64,000 bases of DNA from Grammothele lineata (GCA_002150815.3 NDFF03000049.1:1-64000), one strand, 5' to 3'. Numbered from the stretch's first letter, positions 36,399 to 50,100 are shown. Notes: generated from the letters alone by a model not told the origin. Numbers and translations are program-made.

Positions 36399-38267
36399 AG
36401 ATTACGGGTTGGTTCCTGGATGAAGAACTGCAGGCGGGCCCGAACGTGCCGACACCCTTAGTTGATCCTCAACCAAGTCTAATCCTCGAACATTCTTCCC
36501 CTGACACTGCTCGTTCCTGTTGGGCGTTCGCGTCACTGCTCGGCCTGGACGCCCGCCTCCTCCGCGCAATGACCGCGTAGCGCTCTGAAACGGGCTTATA
36601 GAGCTTCGAGGTGGCTCCTCGGCGGTTGATGGAGATGGGCGTGTATAGCTGTGTGCACCACATACCGCTCACTCCATCACCGCACCGTGACGGTTTAGGC
36701 ACCGCTGCAGGTCGAACTTCGGTGTGACCATGAGTGCAGCGCTAGCGCTCATGACGGCGACCCACTCATAATGCATACACACCGGAGGGGACTTCGCTGC
36801 GCCGCCTGATTCCACAGGTTTAATTTCCGTTCAAAGCACTGGAGGTGTCATGCACACGCCGTGCAGTGGATTGTGTCATTGCATCATAGCACAAGCGGCC
36901 CCCTATGTCTCCTACGTGTACGTGGACGCGTACGGGTTTTCCGGATACTCATATGCCCACAGAAGTTCCCTGTTCGAAGATGACGACATGATTGCCACAA
37001 TTCGGGCCTCCTTTGTCTCTATCTGCGCGGGCAGCGGGCTTACCTTTACCACGTAACTGGCTCTCAGCCTATAACTAAACGTCTACTAAGCAACTCGGAG
37101 GATGACATCTACAACGTGTTGACCACGGACCTGACGGCCGTTGATCGAATGACCATGTGTCCTCACCTCGATCGTGTTACGTTGTACTTTGCAGGGCCGT
37201 TCTCCGCAAAACTTGTCCCTTCAGCCCCTTTCTGTGCATGCGTACAAGATGCGTCACGAACGGATGATTACGGGAAAGCCACGGCGCCCAAGCACCCATC
37301 CTAAACATACGCAGCCATCCATATCCAGTCTCCTGCGCTCTCTGTGCCTGCACAAGGAGCAAGAGAAACGATTTGGTCAGCTCCAAGGGCTTGCGCTCCA
37401 ATAATGCTATGCTGCGAATACTTATTACCGTGTCCGTCCAGATGTTCTCGGAAAGCTGTGCATCAGCGAGAGAACTTCTCAGTGGGCCGGTCGCGGGGAA
37501 GCTTCGCTTCGGGAAACTGCTGCACAACGACACGGAGACTCCAGCGAACTACTACTACGCCTGCCACACTCTCCACCGTAGTAGTGTTGGTATCCCTATC
37601 ATACGAAGAGACCGATTGCTTGACTCACTTCACGGGCTACGCGACTACCGCAGACGGCTGCGTGGCCGGATCTTGCTCACAGGAAAATATGTTCGAGGTG
37701 GCGTCAAGCTCCGTCAAACAGGGACCCAGGGCTGCCCGAGCATAGGACGTCACCGCCGGTTCTTACCGCCCTACACCGCGACCTCTCGCCGAAAGGAGAA
37801 ATCGGCGCGCTCAACAGGAAGTGAGGCTCGGCGACTCGGAACCGGGTGCCATTCTTGCTGCATGACACCAGTATCGCCGTCCGGTTGGGCTCGGCAGTGC
37901 ACTAGGCTTCTCTTCGATATCGTAACGGGCGTGGCATTTGTACGGGCTCTAGAACGACGAGCGGCGGTCAGTAGACGACGAAGACAAAGCGCAATTGGGG
38001 TCGTTTGTCGCGGGAGGAGTGAGAGAGAGGAGCCCTGGGGTACAACGGTATAGGCGCGTGGCTGTGATTGGGTGCTGCGGCACAGCGTGACGTCATGTCC
38101 CGAGACGCCGGCGAGAGGACTCAGCACGCAGAGGGAGACGGAGCCACCGTGCACACCGTCCAGGACGGCATTGCACCGCGAAAGCCACCCCAACGCCAGT
38201 ATATCACGCCAGGACGCCACATCGCTCCTCGCCTTTCTTCTCCGTGCCCTCCGAGAGCGCACAGACG

Positions 38268-40721
38268 ATGTCTTTTCTTCATCGCCAACCACCACCATCT
38301 TCAAGCTCGCCCTCGCCGCCTCCCTCCCCCGGCCCTGCGACCCCGTCCGCCCACACGCCCCGCAAGCAGAACGTCTCGCCCTCCTCGTCCGCCCGGTCTC
38401 TGATCAGCCAGCTCTCCTCCGCTTCGTCTGAATCAGAAGCGCTTGCCACCCCGCTTGACCGACTATCACTCCAAGACTGGTTTCACTCACCTCTCGTGCC
38501 TCGCAAGGCACTGAGAGACCGCCCCAATTCGCCATCGGCCACCCTGTCTCAGACACGCACGCCGGACGCTGCCAATTTGGACCCCAAGAAGAGAGAAAGG
38601 ATGCTGGATAGGCACTACCAGCGCGATCGCGCTAACGTCGACGAGCTCAGCGGTGCGTCGAGGGACGGTGAGTGTTCCCACCCCGTTGTGCCGGCTCTGG
38701 GCTTCCTGTTTCTGTCGGTGCCTCTCCTGAGAAATTGCGCGCTGGCCCGTGAAGCGTGGTGATCACGTCAGGGTGTTACTGGGCTCCGACTATTGACCCG
38801 GAAGCGCCCCCCTGATCCGCACCGATGACGACGTTGCAAAGTCAATCGGTGTGGCGAACTGCGCGCGGGCGACCGCACACGTCCTGCAGACCGTCGAGGA
38901 CGACGGGCGCGGGGGGAACGCGTGTGGCCGGGGAGGCGGGGAGGACGGGGAGGGAAAAGACGTGGCCGATTACCTTTTGGCTGCGACTTTGAGTTCTTAT
39001 CACTCGAGTTGCCGGTTTCTCGTCCATCGGGTGACCGGCAAGAGGCACCGCGGTGGGGCATCGCGTCGCAGAGATATTTGCCGAGAGGGTCGCCCATGTT
39101 GTGCTCATCTGATCTCCGTCACTGATCCATTCCCTCCGCTTTCGCAGCTCCTCCTCCCGCTTTCGCAGCTTCCTCTCTCTCTTTCCTCTCTTCCTCCCCT
39201 TCCTCCTCCTCCTCCTCCGCTGCCGCCCGCCCGACCGTCCCGCGCAGGGCTTCTTCCTACTCCAAACGCCACGCTTCCTTCGACTCGCCTAGAGAGGTCC
39301 CGCTGCCGTACATGCCCCACCGCCAGCCCTCATATACAACATCATCCTCTTCAACAACATCTCAAACGCAGGGCATCATTGACTCCGACTCCCCCACCCG
39401 CCTGTCTTGTCTTGCCTCGGACGCTCTCACGGACCCCGCCAGGTCGGTCTTCGACGAGAACGCTGCTAGTTCGTCCTCGGACAGCACCCCGTCCACCTCC
39501 TCATCCCCGCCCACGTCGATGGGTGACCCAAAAGCGGCGGGGACACTCCCCGACTACATGGACCTGTCAGAGCCTTCCTCATCTAGTACGCACTTTCACT
39601 CTTCGCGCGGTCTCCCGCATTCCCGTCCGCAATCCCCGAGGATACCCTCGTCCTCTTCCAGCGCGATCCCACTTTTTTCCCGGCCGTTCTCCTCCCCCGA
39701 CGCGTCAAGACCGATCCTCTCGCCCCGCCCGATGCGCCCGGCAGGCGTCCCCGATCGAGCGTCAACAGCGAGCTTGCCGCTGCCAGCGGACACGCCCTTC
39801 CACACCCTTCCCTCGTATGTCGGCGGACCAATTCAGGAAGACCAGGATATGCACTCCGCGGCGCCGACGCGCCCATCATCGAGCCGCCCGACGCTCGGGT
39901 CACATCAGGCGTCGACGTCATCGATACCGTCATCGTCGTCGCGGGCTGCGCGACGGTCGCCATCGCTGGTTTCCGACTTGGAACACGAGGAGTTCATGTC
40001 TCTCGTCGCGAGCAGAATCTTCGACAGGGCTTATTCATCTGCCGCGCGCGTCTCCGGCGACGGTGCCTCGCCGGTCTCCCGTCCTCTCCCCCCGCCAGCG
40101 CCCCCGACCGTGCTCACGCCGCCACCGCCGCCATTAAGCCAGGATCGAGGACCAGCAGCGCCCTACGAACCCTTCCTCGCGCACGCGCCGCCACCCCAGG
40201 GAAGCTTTATCGCCGTCGACACAAGGCCAGGGGAATACCGGCTGGTCGTCCGACTACCAGGTTTCAAGCGGGACTCCATGTAAGCATGCGTTCCTGTCAC
40301 GTGTGACTCCGGACTGTTGCGGGGACTGAGACTGATGCTCCGCATTTTCTTCCCTGCGCCAATCAGAATGGTCTCAACCCGCAAGCGGCGCATTCTCCAT
40401 GTTGTCGCAGATTCGTGGATCCCAACGGCGGTGAGTTCTCCCTCTTCCCCTTGCACGTGTGCGGCCGGAACTTGCGGCCCTGCGGGCTCTCCTCGTATCT
40501 TTTCTTCCCCCGTAATGCCACACCCCAGCCCTTCCTTTTCGGTGCTCTGTGGCTGCCCACTGACGCGAACTCCGCCCATTGTAGGCCACTTTGAGCAACG
40601 GATTTCGTTCGGATACGATGCCCTTCTGGCGCAAGTCCGTGCAGAATTCGACGGCGAGCACCTTCAAGTCATTGTCCCCAGACGTGTGGTACCCATGACG
40701 TACCATCCTGCGCGAGAGTGA
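38268..40721 (+). CDS. Hsp20/alpha-crystallin-domain protein with long disordered N-terminus
   Basis: Small-heat-shock-type protein with an unusually long Ser/Pro-rich N-terminus (about 480 residues) before a C-terminal alpha-crystallin-like domain. Model: join(38268..38667, 39148..40279, 40367..40430 or longer, 40585..40721). Exon 1 contains PKKRERMLDRHYQRDRANVD. Exon 2 runs through low-complexity sequence to FIAVDTRPGEYRLVVRLPGF, the start of the fold. Then come TRKRRILHVVADSW and HFEQRISFGYDALLAQ, with AEFDGEHLQVIVPRR near the end. Two acceptors 21 bp apart (39147, 39168) both keep frame, and the 480-bp first intron is long. At the last intron the strong GTGAGT donor (40431) breaks the frame by one base; retention or a weaker donor (40435) keeps it. 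Family assignment is firm, the last junction is not. Client or stress role is inferred. Confidence 0.8.
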
Positions 40722-43700
40722 CAGGCGCCCCGTTGCGCCGTCCGGTCGTGCCTTCTGCCGAGCGTCTCTGGTCGTTGGCCTGCCCTCCCCACGGACAACG
40801 CCTTTTCTGCCCGCCTCGCCGCTCTTTCCACGCGCTCGGTCCCGCAACGTGCGTCGCTGTCCAACGTGCGTGCAGACTTTTCCCGCTTGCCTGCTACGGA
40901 TGCTCGAAGCTTGCTCGTCGATGCGGCCTGCAGTTAGACCAAGGACGGCTCGTGGACGGACGAATGGCCCAGTAATTATCACGTCACGACGCATATTCCT
41001 CCCCTATCATGATGAGTATAGCCCGCCGCATGGTGCGGCGTAATGACTTACATACCACACTAACGGCTCTGCTCGCTCACGATATCGCATACCACCGCCC
41101 ATCGATCCATCATATATCGTTGCTGTCCTCGTCTTCGGCCACGCCCTTCTCATCCGCAGCATTCCCCGCGCGCCAGACATACATGTATCCGCCATCGCAC
41201 ATCTCCATCCCACGAAGCATGGACGCCCACCGCTGGCCCCATCCCCCACGGTCCTTCGTTGCCGCATGCTCGGGAACGGCTCGCCAAATCCTCGCTTTGC
41301 CTCATCCGGCACGCTCATCCCTGTGTACCGCCCGCGCTCCCCCCTACCCGGATCCCTCTACACATTGTACGTACTGCTCGCGCCCGCTCTGTACTGTTGT
41401 TACCCCATATGTGCTCCCGCCACACGGCCGCACGCGCGGAGCGAGCTGCTGCGCCCTGTTCATCAAGCCCACGAACCGTCGGATCGGTGGAGGCTACTGG
41501 AGGCTCGAGGAGGCCGTCGCGGAGCGCCCGTCAAGCTATTTGTCGGCAGGAACTCGTCGGCGATCCCCAGCTGGAGCTCGCGCAGGCGGCTCTCGCGCCG
41601 TGTCTCCCGCACAGAGGCGAGCGGGGCTGCGACGTACCCACGCGCCCCTCCCTGGCGTATAGCGCCCGAGAACGCGGCGCGCTCCACGGCGCGGGGCCTT
41701 CGCCCAGCGCGTTGAACGGTCATGGGGCCGCCTCCGGCCGCAGGTGGGCGCCTCGCGCGTAGCCACAGCCGTCCGATGCGGGGCCCGATGCGGAGCGGCG
41801 TAACGGCGTTTTCCTCCCTTGCTGGACCGTCCTCCACAACCGGATGCGCGGCCAGCCCGCCCGCCAACTCGGCGCGCGTGTTCTTGGGATGCGGATACGA
41901 GGATCACCACTGCCGGCCTGAGGAATTCTGGATGGCGGACGGTGGACGATAGGTGCTCGGTTGTCTCGTTGAGCAGTGTTGCTGTTCTTGTCCTCTTCTC
42001 GTCGCTCGTTATGCTCTCGCCATTCTTTCCCTTCTATCTATTTGCATGTCTGTTTGCTCGCATGCTCGCCCCCACTCGTCTTTCTATCTGTTCGTGGCCT
42101 AGGTCTCGTTAACCATCATTGTACTATATACCACCACCCATCGCAGAGGACCCTCTGCATAGATAGCCGCGCTGTTCGTAATACCAGTGCCAGTCAGACC
42201 CGTCCATAATGTACTTCATTCTCCTCTCCCTCTTCTCTCGTTATCGCCTGTGGCCCTTGCTGTTTATACCATGTTCGATCAGTGCCGCCGCCCCACGATG
42301 TCACACTTCTGATTGGAGCTGGCTTCCTGTTTTTACTTGTACGCCCCTGCCACCCTAATAACCCCACGCATAGCGACCCACCGAATCCGTGCTGTCCCCC
42401 AGCGTCCCTTGTCTCAGCTGTACCGCCCTGCTTCCCACCCCCGCATTCCGGCTCGGTCTCGTGGTCTTTGCTCTGCCCGCTATGCTCGGTTCCTTGTTGT
42501 CACATAGTGCGCATCGTCGTTTTCCCGCTAGCTCACGAGTCACGGCTACCCGCGACGCTCGCCTCGTTCCGCCGCTAGTACCAGTCCTTTTCACCGCTAT
42601 ACATGTATGTACATCCCCGTCGCTGCATCGCGATGCTATCGGTCTTCTAGCCTGTACACACCATACACACATACTGAAATACCAAGAGCCCTGCAATTGC
42701 CCCCGCGGCGCTATACACAGCTCAGCGTTCGCGCCATCCCGCTCGCCACTCACGCACGTCCGGCCACGATGCCAATCCGGCCGTTCCCTTTCGACTTTCG
42801 ACGGACAGAACCCGCCACCAGTCTTTGGGGGCGGCCGCGTGCCTGCCGCTGACCGTTTACACGTCCGACAAGGTCGAGCGTGGCGCGAGTCCGCAACCCT
42901 GGCGCTGATCCCGAACGTCCGCGCGGAAAGGCCAAGGGGGCGAGCGGGCCCCACGCGGGCACCCCAGCGGGGTCACGCGAGGGGGGTATAATTCAGAAGA
43001 GTAGGGAGGTGAGCGCGGATGGGGTACGGGAAGGTGTCAGTCTTCGGATCGGAGGGAAGGGTTGGGAGTGAGTGACCCGGTCGGTCCTTCAAGTTATGGT
43101 CACCCGCACGGGGGCGGTCATTTAATGTGCTGTATGGATGAGGCTAGTGAGACCCGGGCGCGACCTGGCGTTGTCGCGCACAGGTACGCGTGATGCACCC
43201 GCATCGATAGGTACGAGGGCAGGGCATCCCGGGGAGGGGCAGGTCGCGCGGAGAAGGCTGGAGAAGGGCGTCCCCGGATTGGGAACGGCGGGTCGCGCAC
43301 GCATGTGGCCGACATGACTTTCCGGGCGACCTGTCATTTCGACTTACTCGGTTCGGTATAGCTCGCCCACCTGCGTGACCCGCGCGCTACGGGGGTTGTG
43401 ATGGAGTCACTGCTGCGATGACGCAATGGCCCAGGAAACGGAGGAAAACCACATCGGGGAGTAAGGCGCTTATTTTGACTGTCTCGTGCAGCGTGGGGAT
43501 GAACGCGGCGTGAACGTGACCTCAACACGAAACGCGTCGCGCGACGGGCGGAACGCGTCCACGAAGTATTTGCGGAAGTCATCTTTGCGGTTCCGGCGTT
43601 CATGAACGGGATCAGTGTCGCTGAGGCTTAACAAGTCGGACCAGGGCCCGACCGGGTTCGGTACACACAATCTGGGATAGTCTGGGACGCCGGAAAGGGC

Positions 43701-44133
43701 CCGATAGGCTCTAGACTCTCGATAGACTCTAAGCTTTAGAGTGCTCGTGCTCAATGCGGTCTGGCTGGGCGCGATCCCGCAGAACAGTGACGACGAGAGA
43801 TGGAAGGCTCTGATCTAGGCCGCTGAGTCTGATGTCGAGGGCTGGGAGACTCAGCGGCGGCGAGCGTGTGTCCTACGAAGGAGGACGGAGGGTCTAGGCC
43901 TGCACAAGGGCAAACGACGCTCAAAGGGGCAAAAGTCGACGACTCGTTACACGTGGGTCGTCTTACGTGGATTTAGAAAGTATACTATCCACGCCTGACA
44001 CTTTGTGTGGTTGACTGGAAAACTTAGCAAGCTGCGCGATGGTGTGCGGGACACATCGCAGCTCCGCATGCGGTGGTGGGGTTACCCTTCACCACCCGCG
44101 CGCCGCCCATCCTCCCAATTGGCGTCCGTGCCG
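40722..44133. other. 3.4-kb intergenic region
   Basis: Lies between the stop codons of the Hsp20-like gene (+) and the AFG1-like gene (-). No recognisable protein, although long frames occur by chance in the GC-rich parts (41260-41900, 42390-42990). The first few hundred bases probably contain 3' UTR. Confidence 0.45.
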
Positions 44134-46749
44134 TCACTCCCGCCGCGCTGCTCCCGCGTCCGATCGCGTCGAGTTCTGTGCGCGTGCCGTCTCGTCCGCG
44201 GGCGAAGGCGAGGGATTGGAGCGGCCGTCAGCGGCGCCGTCGTCGGCATCGGCATAGACGGCGGCGCCGCGCCCCCAGGCGCGCGCTCGTGCTCCCCAGT
44301 CCTCGCGGACGCCCCAGATGTGGTCGGCGCTGAGACGAGGCGCGGGTGGGCGGTCGGCAAGCTGCGCGGGGTGGGGCAGAGAGGCTTCTTCGGCGAAGTC
44401 AGACGCGGCGTCGTCGGCCTGCGCTGAGGTTGGAGTTCTGGGGCTGCTTGCTGCAGGCCTAGGACTGGATGGGGAGAGCTGGGGCGGACATGAAGGGGCA
44501 GGGGTCTCCCATTTGCGCGCGTCGAGGGGGAGGGGCGCCCATTCTTCGTCCCGGGCGTAGCTTTCGCTCGTCATCTCGAGGAGGCGGGAGAGCGCGCGCT
44601 TGAAAGCGAACTGCTCATCTTTGCCTGGAAGCAGTAGCAGCGTCAGCGGCGAAAACGTAGCAACGAACGGAGCTGCGAACCGGAGAAGATGGATAACGTG
44701 TCCAGCGCGAGCGCCTTGGTCGGGGCGCGCTCTTCTGCCATGTTCGGCGCGTCGTAGGATGCGACGTTCGGGCGGTAGACGTCTTGCGTCTCGCCGACCG
44801 CTTCAGCCATCATGACGTCCACATCGTCTGCGGGCCGATGACTTTCGGTGGGAGCATCAGGGAAGAACAGCTCTTCTCGAGACGCCTCGGCGATGCAGAT
44901 GATGCGGCAGCGCGCCTCGTAGAGGGCGTCGATGAGTGAGATGAAGCGGCGAGCTTGGTTCTTCGCTGAGATGGTGAGGACGGGCACGGCGGTGATGACG
45001 AAGGTGCGATATCTCGCGGCCAAAGTGATGTAATCCGCTGGGCCAAGTGACTACAAACGTTACAAGTCAGCTACCAGCACCAAAAGCAGTGCGTTGAGGG
45101 GACGAACCTGGTCGCAGAGCTCGGCGAAGGTAAATCGACAGCACCCATTTGCCGACCACGGCACGTGGATTCTGCGGCCGAACACCGTTAAAGTGACAGG
45201 CCCGAGGGCTTCTGCAGCGACGGCGTGAGGAACGCGGGTAGCTCGCACCGGGGAGCCGAAGGAACGCACCTTCCGCCGAGGAAGACGGCACGCCACCGAC
45301 AGCTTCGGCGACCGTAGCGTCGAATTCGCGCCGCTGTTCGGTCGTGAACCAGCTTCTCTCCCCACGGCTGCTTCGAACCGCCCGCCAGTCGCGTTCTGAG
45401 CGCATGAGCACGACCGGGCACCGCGCCTTGAGCGCCTCAACAAAGGGCTCGAGCCGTTCGCGCTGGACGCCGTTCTTGTATAGGTCGTCGGGCACCTTGT
45501 TCGAACTTCCGACGATGACGCCGCCCATGCGCCAGAACCACGAGAGCACGTCGGCCAGGAGCGTGGCGCTCGAGACATCCAGCAGTTGGATCTCGTCGAA
45601 CACGAGCAGCCAGTGTCTGAGAATAAGACGCTGCGCAACGACGTACGCGATACTTGGCTCGAGAGATGCCTGGGAGAGGGCGAAGGACATGTTCGGCTTG
45701 CGAGCCCAACGGATGGGAAGGGAACCGGTCTTGACGAGCCGACGCCATTGATCTCGCATGAGCTTATTCCAGGGTCGCGAAGGTTTGCTGTCCTGATCTT
45801 CCCTTGGAGTCGGAGAAGCATGCATGGCTACCATCCTTCGCCGCGTCTCCTCCCACACGGCCCGGTATATTTCGAGCACGAGCTCGTTGTAGTGCTTGCG
45901 TGCCTTATATGGGGTCGGAAGGGTAGAGAACCACAGGTCGATGAGGAAGCTCTTCCCTGAGCCTGGCGGGCCGGTAACGAGAAGACCCTACGCTCAGGTT
46001 GTGGCATTAGTGCTTGATCGATGGCAACCCGACGCCCAAAGCAGATGGTCACCTTGGGCGTAGTCAGAGTTGCAATCTCTTCGGCGTGAGTCTTGACACG
46101 GACAAGGCCCAAAGAGGATTCTGCCGCGTCCCCTAAGGACTCATCACTTGCCCACCACGGCGTCGACTCCGATTCTGAGTTGGACGCATGGATCGCGTGC
46201 GTCTGGTTGAGATGTCGTGCGAGGATGGCAGGCGGTGCATAGCCTTCTAGTTCTTTGCGCAAACGCCTGAGCTAACAGAGTCATCGTTAGGATCGAGAAT
46301 ACTTAGAAACACTAAGCAGCCAGTACAGCGCAAATACCCTGCTTGAGGGAAGCCTCATCCGGTGGCTTCGTAAGAAAGATCCGGGCTATGCAACGAGAAC
46401 CGGACAAGTTACGCCCACACTCAAAGCATGCGGATCAGGGTCGCTCGCCGGGTGGAGCATACAGGCAGGGTACAAGCCCGCTGGATACATGCTCGACCCG
46501 CGCGATACCCTTTGTAGAGCCAGCAGGAATACTCACCTGCATAATGACGCGCACTTGTTCCTCATCTTCTTGAACCCGGCCGAGGGCAACGAGACCGCGA
46601 TAACGCTCCAACAGATCAATTTGGGCGGGAAGGTTCGTGATGTTACGGCGGATGCCTGCAGGTGAGCAAGGCTGCCTCCACGATCTTGTCGCGCGGACGT
46701 CGCGTGGTTGCAGCGCAAAGAGGCGCGCGTGCACAGACAGTCTACCCAT
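44134..46749 (-). CDS. AFG1: AFG1/LACE1-type mitochondrial AAA-like ATPase
   Basis: Mitochondrial inner-membrane ATPase involved in cytochrome oxidase assembly and clearance of misfolded subunits. Model: complement(join(44134..44624, 44681..45050, 45108..45211, 45270..45987, 46053..46271, 46537..46749)), 704 residues. The first 40 residues are Arg-rich with no acidic residue, as in a mitochondrial presequence. Walker A is GPPGSGKS (150-157), Walker B LLVFDEIQLLD (about 271-281), followed by SSATLLADVLSWFW. The C-terminal family block is VPVLTISAKNQARRFISLID then ALYEARCR, with EELFFPDAP. The last exon adds a Ser/Pro/Ala-rich tail of about 130 residues beyond the conserved FKRALSRLLEM, longer than in yeast. 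The junction TTPK to GLLVTGPPG fixes intron 2. It diverges from SEY1 over 355 bp. Confidence 0.94.
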
Positions 46750-47104
46750 CTTACGTTCTTCGCCCGCCTTTCAGCAGGCTATGCACCGGTAGGCATCGAG
46801 GCGTAGAGTAAGCGACGCCCCTTTCTGTTGTGGTGCGCAAAGGTACTGCACTGTGTGGGGCGACTGCGAAATATGTAAGTGACGCGCTGACGGCAGTCGC
46901 TGGGTAGGAGCCTGAACTGCCCCACATGGTGACGTCGCCTGTTTGGGACTGCAACGCCTGCCAGCACTTCGGTCACGTGCTCGGCTCTGAGCACACTCTG
47001 GAGGAGCGTGTCTGTTGCGTACTTACAGCACCTTTCCCTACACGACCCGCTCGGTCGTGTACACTACTTCTACCTGCTTGGCGTTATCGGCCATACCAAC
47101 CCTC
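46750..47104. promoter_or_regulatory. Shared divergent promoter, AFG1 / SEY1
   Basis: 355 bp between divergent start codons must contain both promoters and both 5' UTRs. The SEY1 frame stays open upstream of its ATG to about 47015, so the exact start there depends on the transcript. No TATA box is evident. Bidirectional control is inferred from layout. Confidence 0.45.
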
Positions 47105-50100
47105 ATGATGGCTTCCACGCTCCCACCACTCAACGGTGCATCCTCCGCGGGACGGGCACCTAATGGTCTCTATGCCAATGGTACCACTTCAACCGCGGAG
47201 TCCAGCACGGAGCGTACACAGATTATCAATGACGAGAAGGAGTTCAGGTATGCCTTCTCACGGCTGCGTTTACTCCCTATCTCATGCTTCGCGCGCAACA
47301 GCCAGGATTTGTCGAAGTCGATAGAACAGTGGGGCCTTCAGAATGTGGGCTTCGACTACAACCTTGTCGCTGTCTTCGGTTCACAATCGACCGGTAAAAG
47401 TGCGTGGACTTCCGGTTGAGCTTACGGGAGGTGCTCAACATGTGCCCGCAGGTACTTTGCTCAACAGACTATTTGGCACGAACTTTGATGTCATGGACGA
47501 AACGCGACGGCAACAGACGACTAAGGGTGAGTGCTTAGCTTCATTTCCGTGGCGCCATGAGAATGCAGTTGTTTTACGTATCTGCCCTTGGCAATTCCCT
47601 CGTACCATACACGGTCCCGTGGTTAGTCAGTGGGCTGGAGCTATGCCCGCATGCCCGAGATTGGCCTGGTGCATCGTGAATCCAATATCTCATCTTTTCG
47701 GAGAATTTGCAGCACAATGATCATAATAGCTGCAGGCGTGTACTAATACATTTGTCCCAGGTATCTGGATGTGTAAGGGTAAAGGGATGAATGTACTAGT
47801 TATGGATGTAGAAGGAACAGACGGCCGAGAGCGCGGTGAGGACCAGGTAAGTGAGCTGCTATTGGATATGGAGCACCGCCTAACGTCTTGCTGTAGGACT
47901 TCGAGCGCAAGTCTGCGCTGTTTTCGCTGGCTTCCTCCGAAGTTCTCATCGTGAACATTTGGGAGCACCAAGTCGGTCTCTACCAAGGAGCCAACATGGG
48001 TCTGTTGAAGACCGTGTTCGAAGTTAACCTGGGTCTCTTCGGCAAGAAGACACCTGACGGGTAAGTTATACGTTCTATGCAGTGAGCAGTCCCTCTAAGA
48101 AGATGTCCCAGGCGCAATCAACGGACGCTTCTGTTGTTCGTGATTCGAGATTTCATTGGCACGACGCCCTTGGCAAATCTGAAGGCAACATTGACGGCGG
48201 ACATGCAGAAGATCTGGGACACACTCTCGAAACCCCCAGAGCTCAAGGATAAGCAGCTGTCTGACTACTTCGACTTGTCCTTCGCGGCGCTACCCCACAA
48301 GATCCTCGCGGCGGACAAGTTCGAGAGCGAAGTGGCTGAGCTCCGGAAGCGGTTCGCTGACAAGTCGAGAGACGACTACGTCTTCTCGCCTGCATATCAC
48401 AAGCGTATCCCTGCGGATGGTGTCGCGTTCTATATGGAGGGCGTCTGGGTTCGTCACTTAGAACGCTAGTCCCAGCGAAGTACTCACGCCTTCCTCGTAG
48501 GAACAAGTGCAAACCAACAAAGATTTAGATCTGCCAACCCAGCAGGAGCTCCTTGCCCAGTTCCGTTGCGACGAGATCTCCGGCGCAGCATTGACCGAGT
48601 TCAACGAGCAGGCGAGGCCGCAGCGAAAGCCTATCGAGTCTGGAAAGGTCGTCGACGGACTTGGTAACATGATGCGTGCTTGGAGAACTAAGGCATTGGG
48701 TGGGTGCATCAACTCGAGCGCTCGCTCTTTTCCTCGCGGACTGAAAGTGTGTTACAGAGCGGTATGACCGCGACGCGTCACGCTATCACCAGGGCGTGTA
48801 CAAGCGCAAGCGCGCGGACCTCGTCGGCGTGATCGACTCGACGCTCTCGCCGTTGTTCCTCGGCCAGCTCAAGAACCTGCACAAGCAGTGCCTCGGCAAC
48901 TACAAGAAGGAGATGCTCGAGGGCATGCGCGGCGAAGGCTACAACTTTGCAGAGGTTGTGGGTGCGGTGCGCGACCGCTTGGAGAAGCGCTTCCTTGAAG
49001 CGTCTAAGGAGGCGCTCGTTGAGGGTACGGACTGGTCGTACGAGGAAGAGCTCGGGTTGCTCCGTGAGGAGGCACGTGTGGTCGCCGATCAGTGCAGGAA
49101 GGACGAGACCAAGAAGATGGTCAACGTCATCGAGGTTTGTGGATCAACGAGGGGATCGTGTGCACTGTGCTGACGTCGGCGGTACAGCGTAACTTCAAGA
49201 AGCAGGTCTCGGAGCCGGTAGAGCTGTCGCTGAACCAGCCGACGCACGACATGTGGGACAAGGTTCTCAAGACGTTCCGCGAAACGCTCGAGAAGGCCGA
49301 GTCGTCCTACCTCGCAAAAGCGAAGAGTACGTAGTCTGGCTTGCTTACTATCCGCACATCCTGATGAATGCTGTCGTAGGTTTCGACTGCACTGAGGAAG
49401 AAAACTCGACTGCGCTCACAACCTTGCGCAAGCGGGCATGGCTCGCCCTCCGCGCGAAAATCGAGGAGCAGACCGCGGATACAGTCTTCCTTGGCAAGCT
49501 CCGGCACTTCTTCGAAGAACGTTTCCGGTACGACGAGGATGGTACCCCGAGGGTCTGGAAGCCCGACGATGACATCGATGGCGCGTTCAAGAAGGCGAAG
49601 GAGCAGGTGTGTTGCATCAGACGTCAATCCTAAATACGCTGCTTATCCCATACCCAGACGCTCGAGCTCATCCCGCTGTACTGGAAGATCAAGCCCACCG
49701 ATCCTTCGCTTGAATTTAGCCTACCTTCAGAGGCCTCTGACCCTCTGACGAGCTCCGAAGAATTCGACTTCCCGGCGACGTTGACTGTCTTCTCCGAGAC
49801 GAAGGCGCTCGATCTCACGAACCGGTTCCGCAAGGACGCAGACGCGTTCTACGTCGAGGCGAAGCGGAGCACGGTGTCGAGCGTAGCGCAGATCCCGTAC
49901 TGGATGTACGGCGTGCTCGTCGTGCTCGGCTGGAACGAGGCGATGGTGGTGCTCTTCAATCCCCTCTATTTCACGATGTTGCTCGTGTTGCTTGCGGGAG
50001 CGTGAGTATTCCTTCTGTTTCTGCTGAGGGTCTGTTAGTCTGACCCAGGAATCGTACAGATGGATTATCGTACAACTCGGCATGGTTGGGCCCGTGTTCC

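Larger units (their letters stand above)
34649..38267. other. 3.6-kb intergenic region
   Basis: No coding gene was recognised. It begins with the promoter of the glyoxal oxidase (no clear TATA box) and ends with that of the Hsp20-like gene. In the middle are two copies of a short foldback element, described separately. Confidence 0.5.

Noticed and set aside
38851..40137. 428-codon plus-strand open frame
   Set aside because: It is an alternative-frame shadow of the Hsp20-like gene's low-complexity exon.
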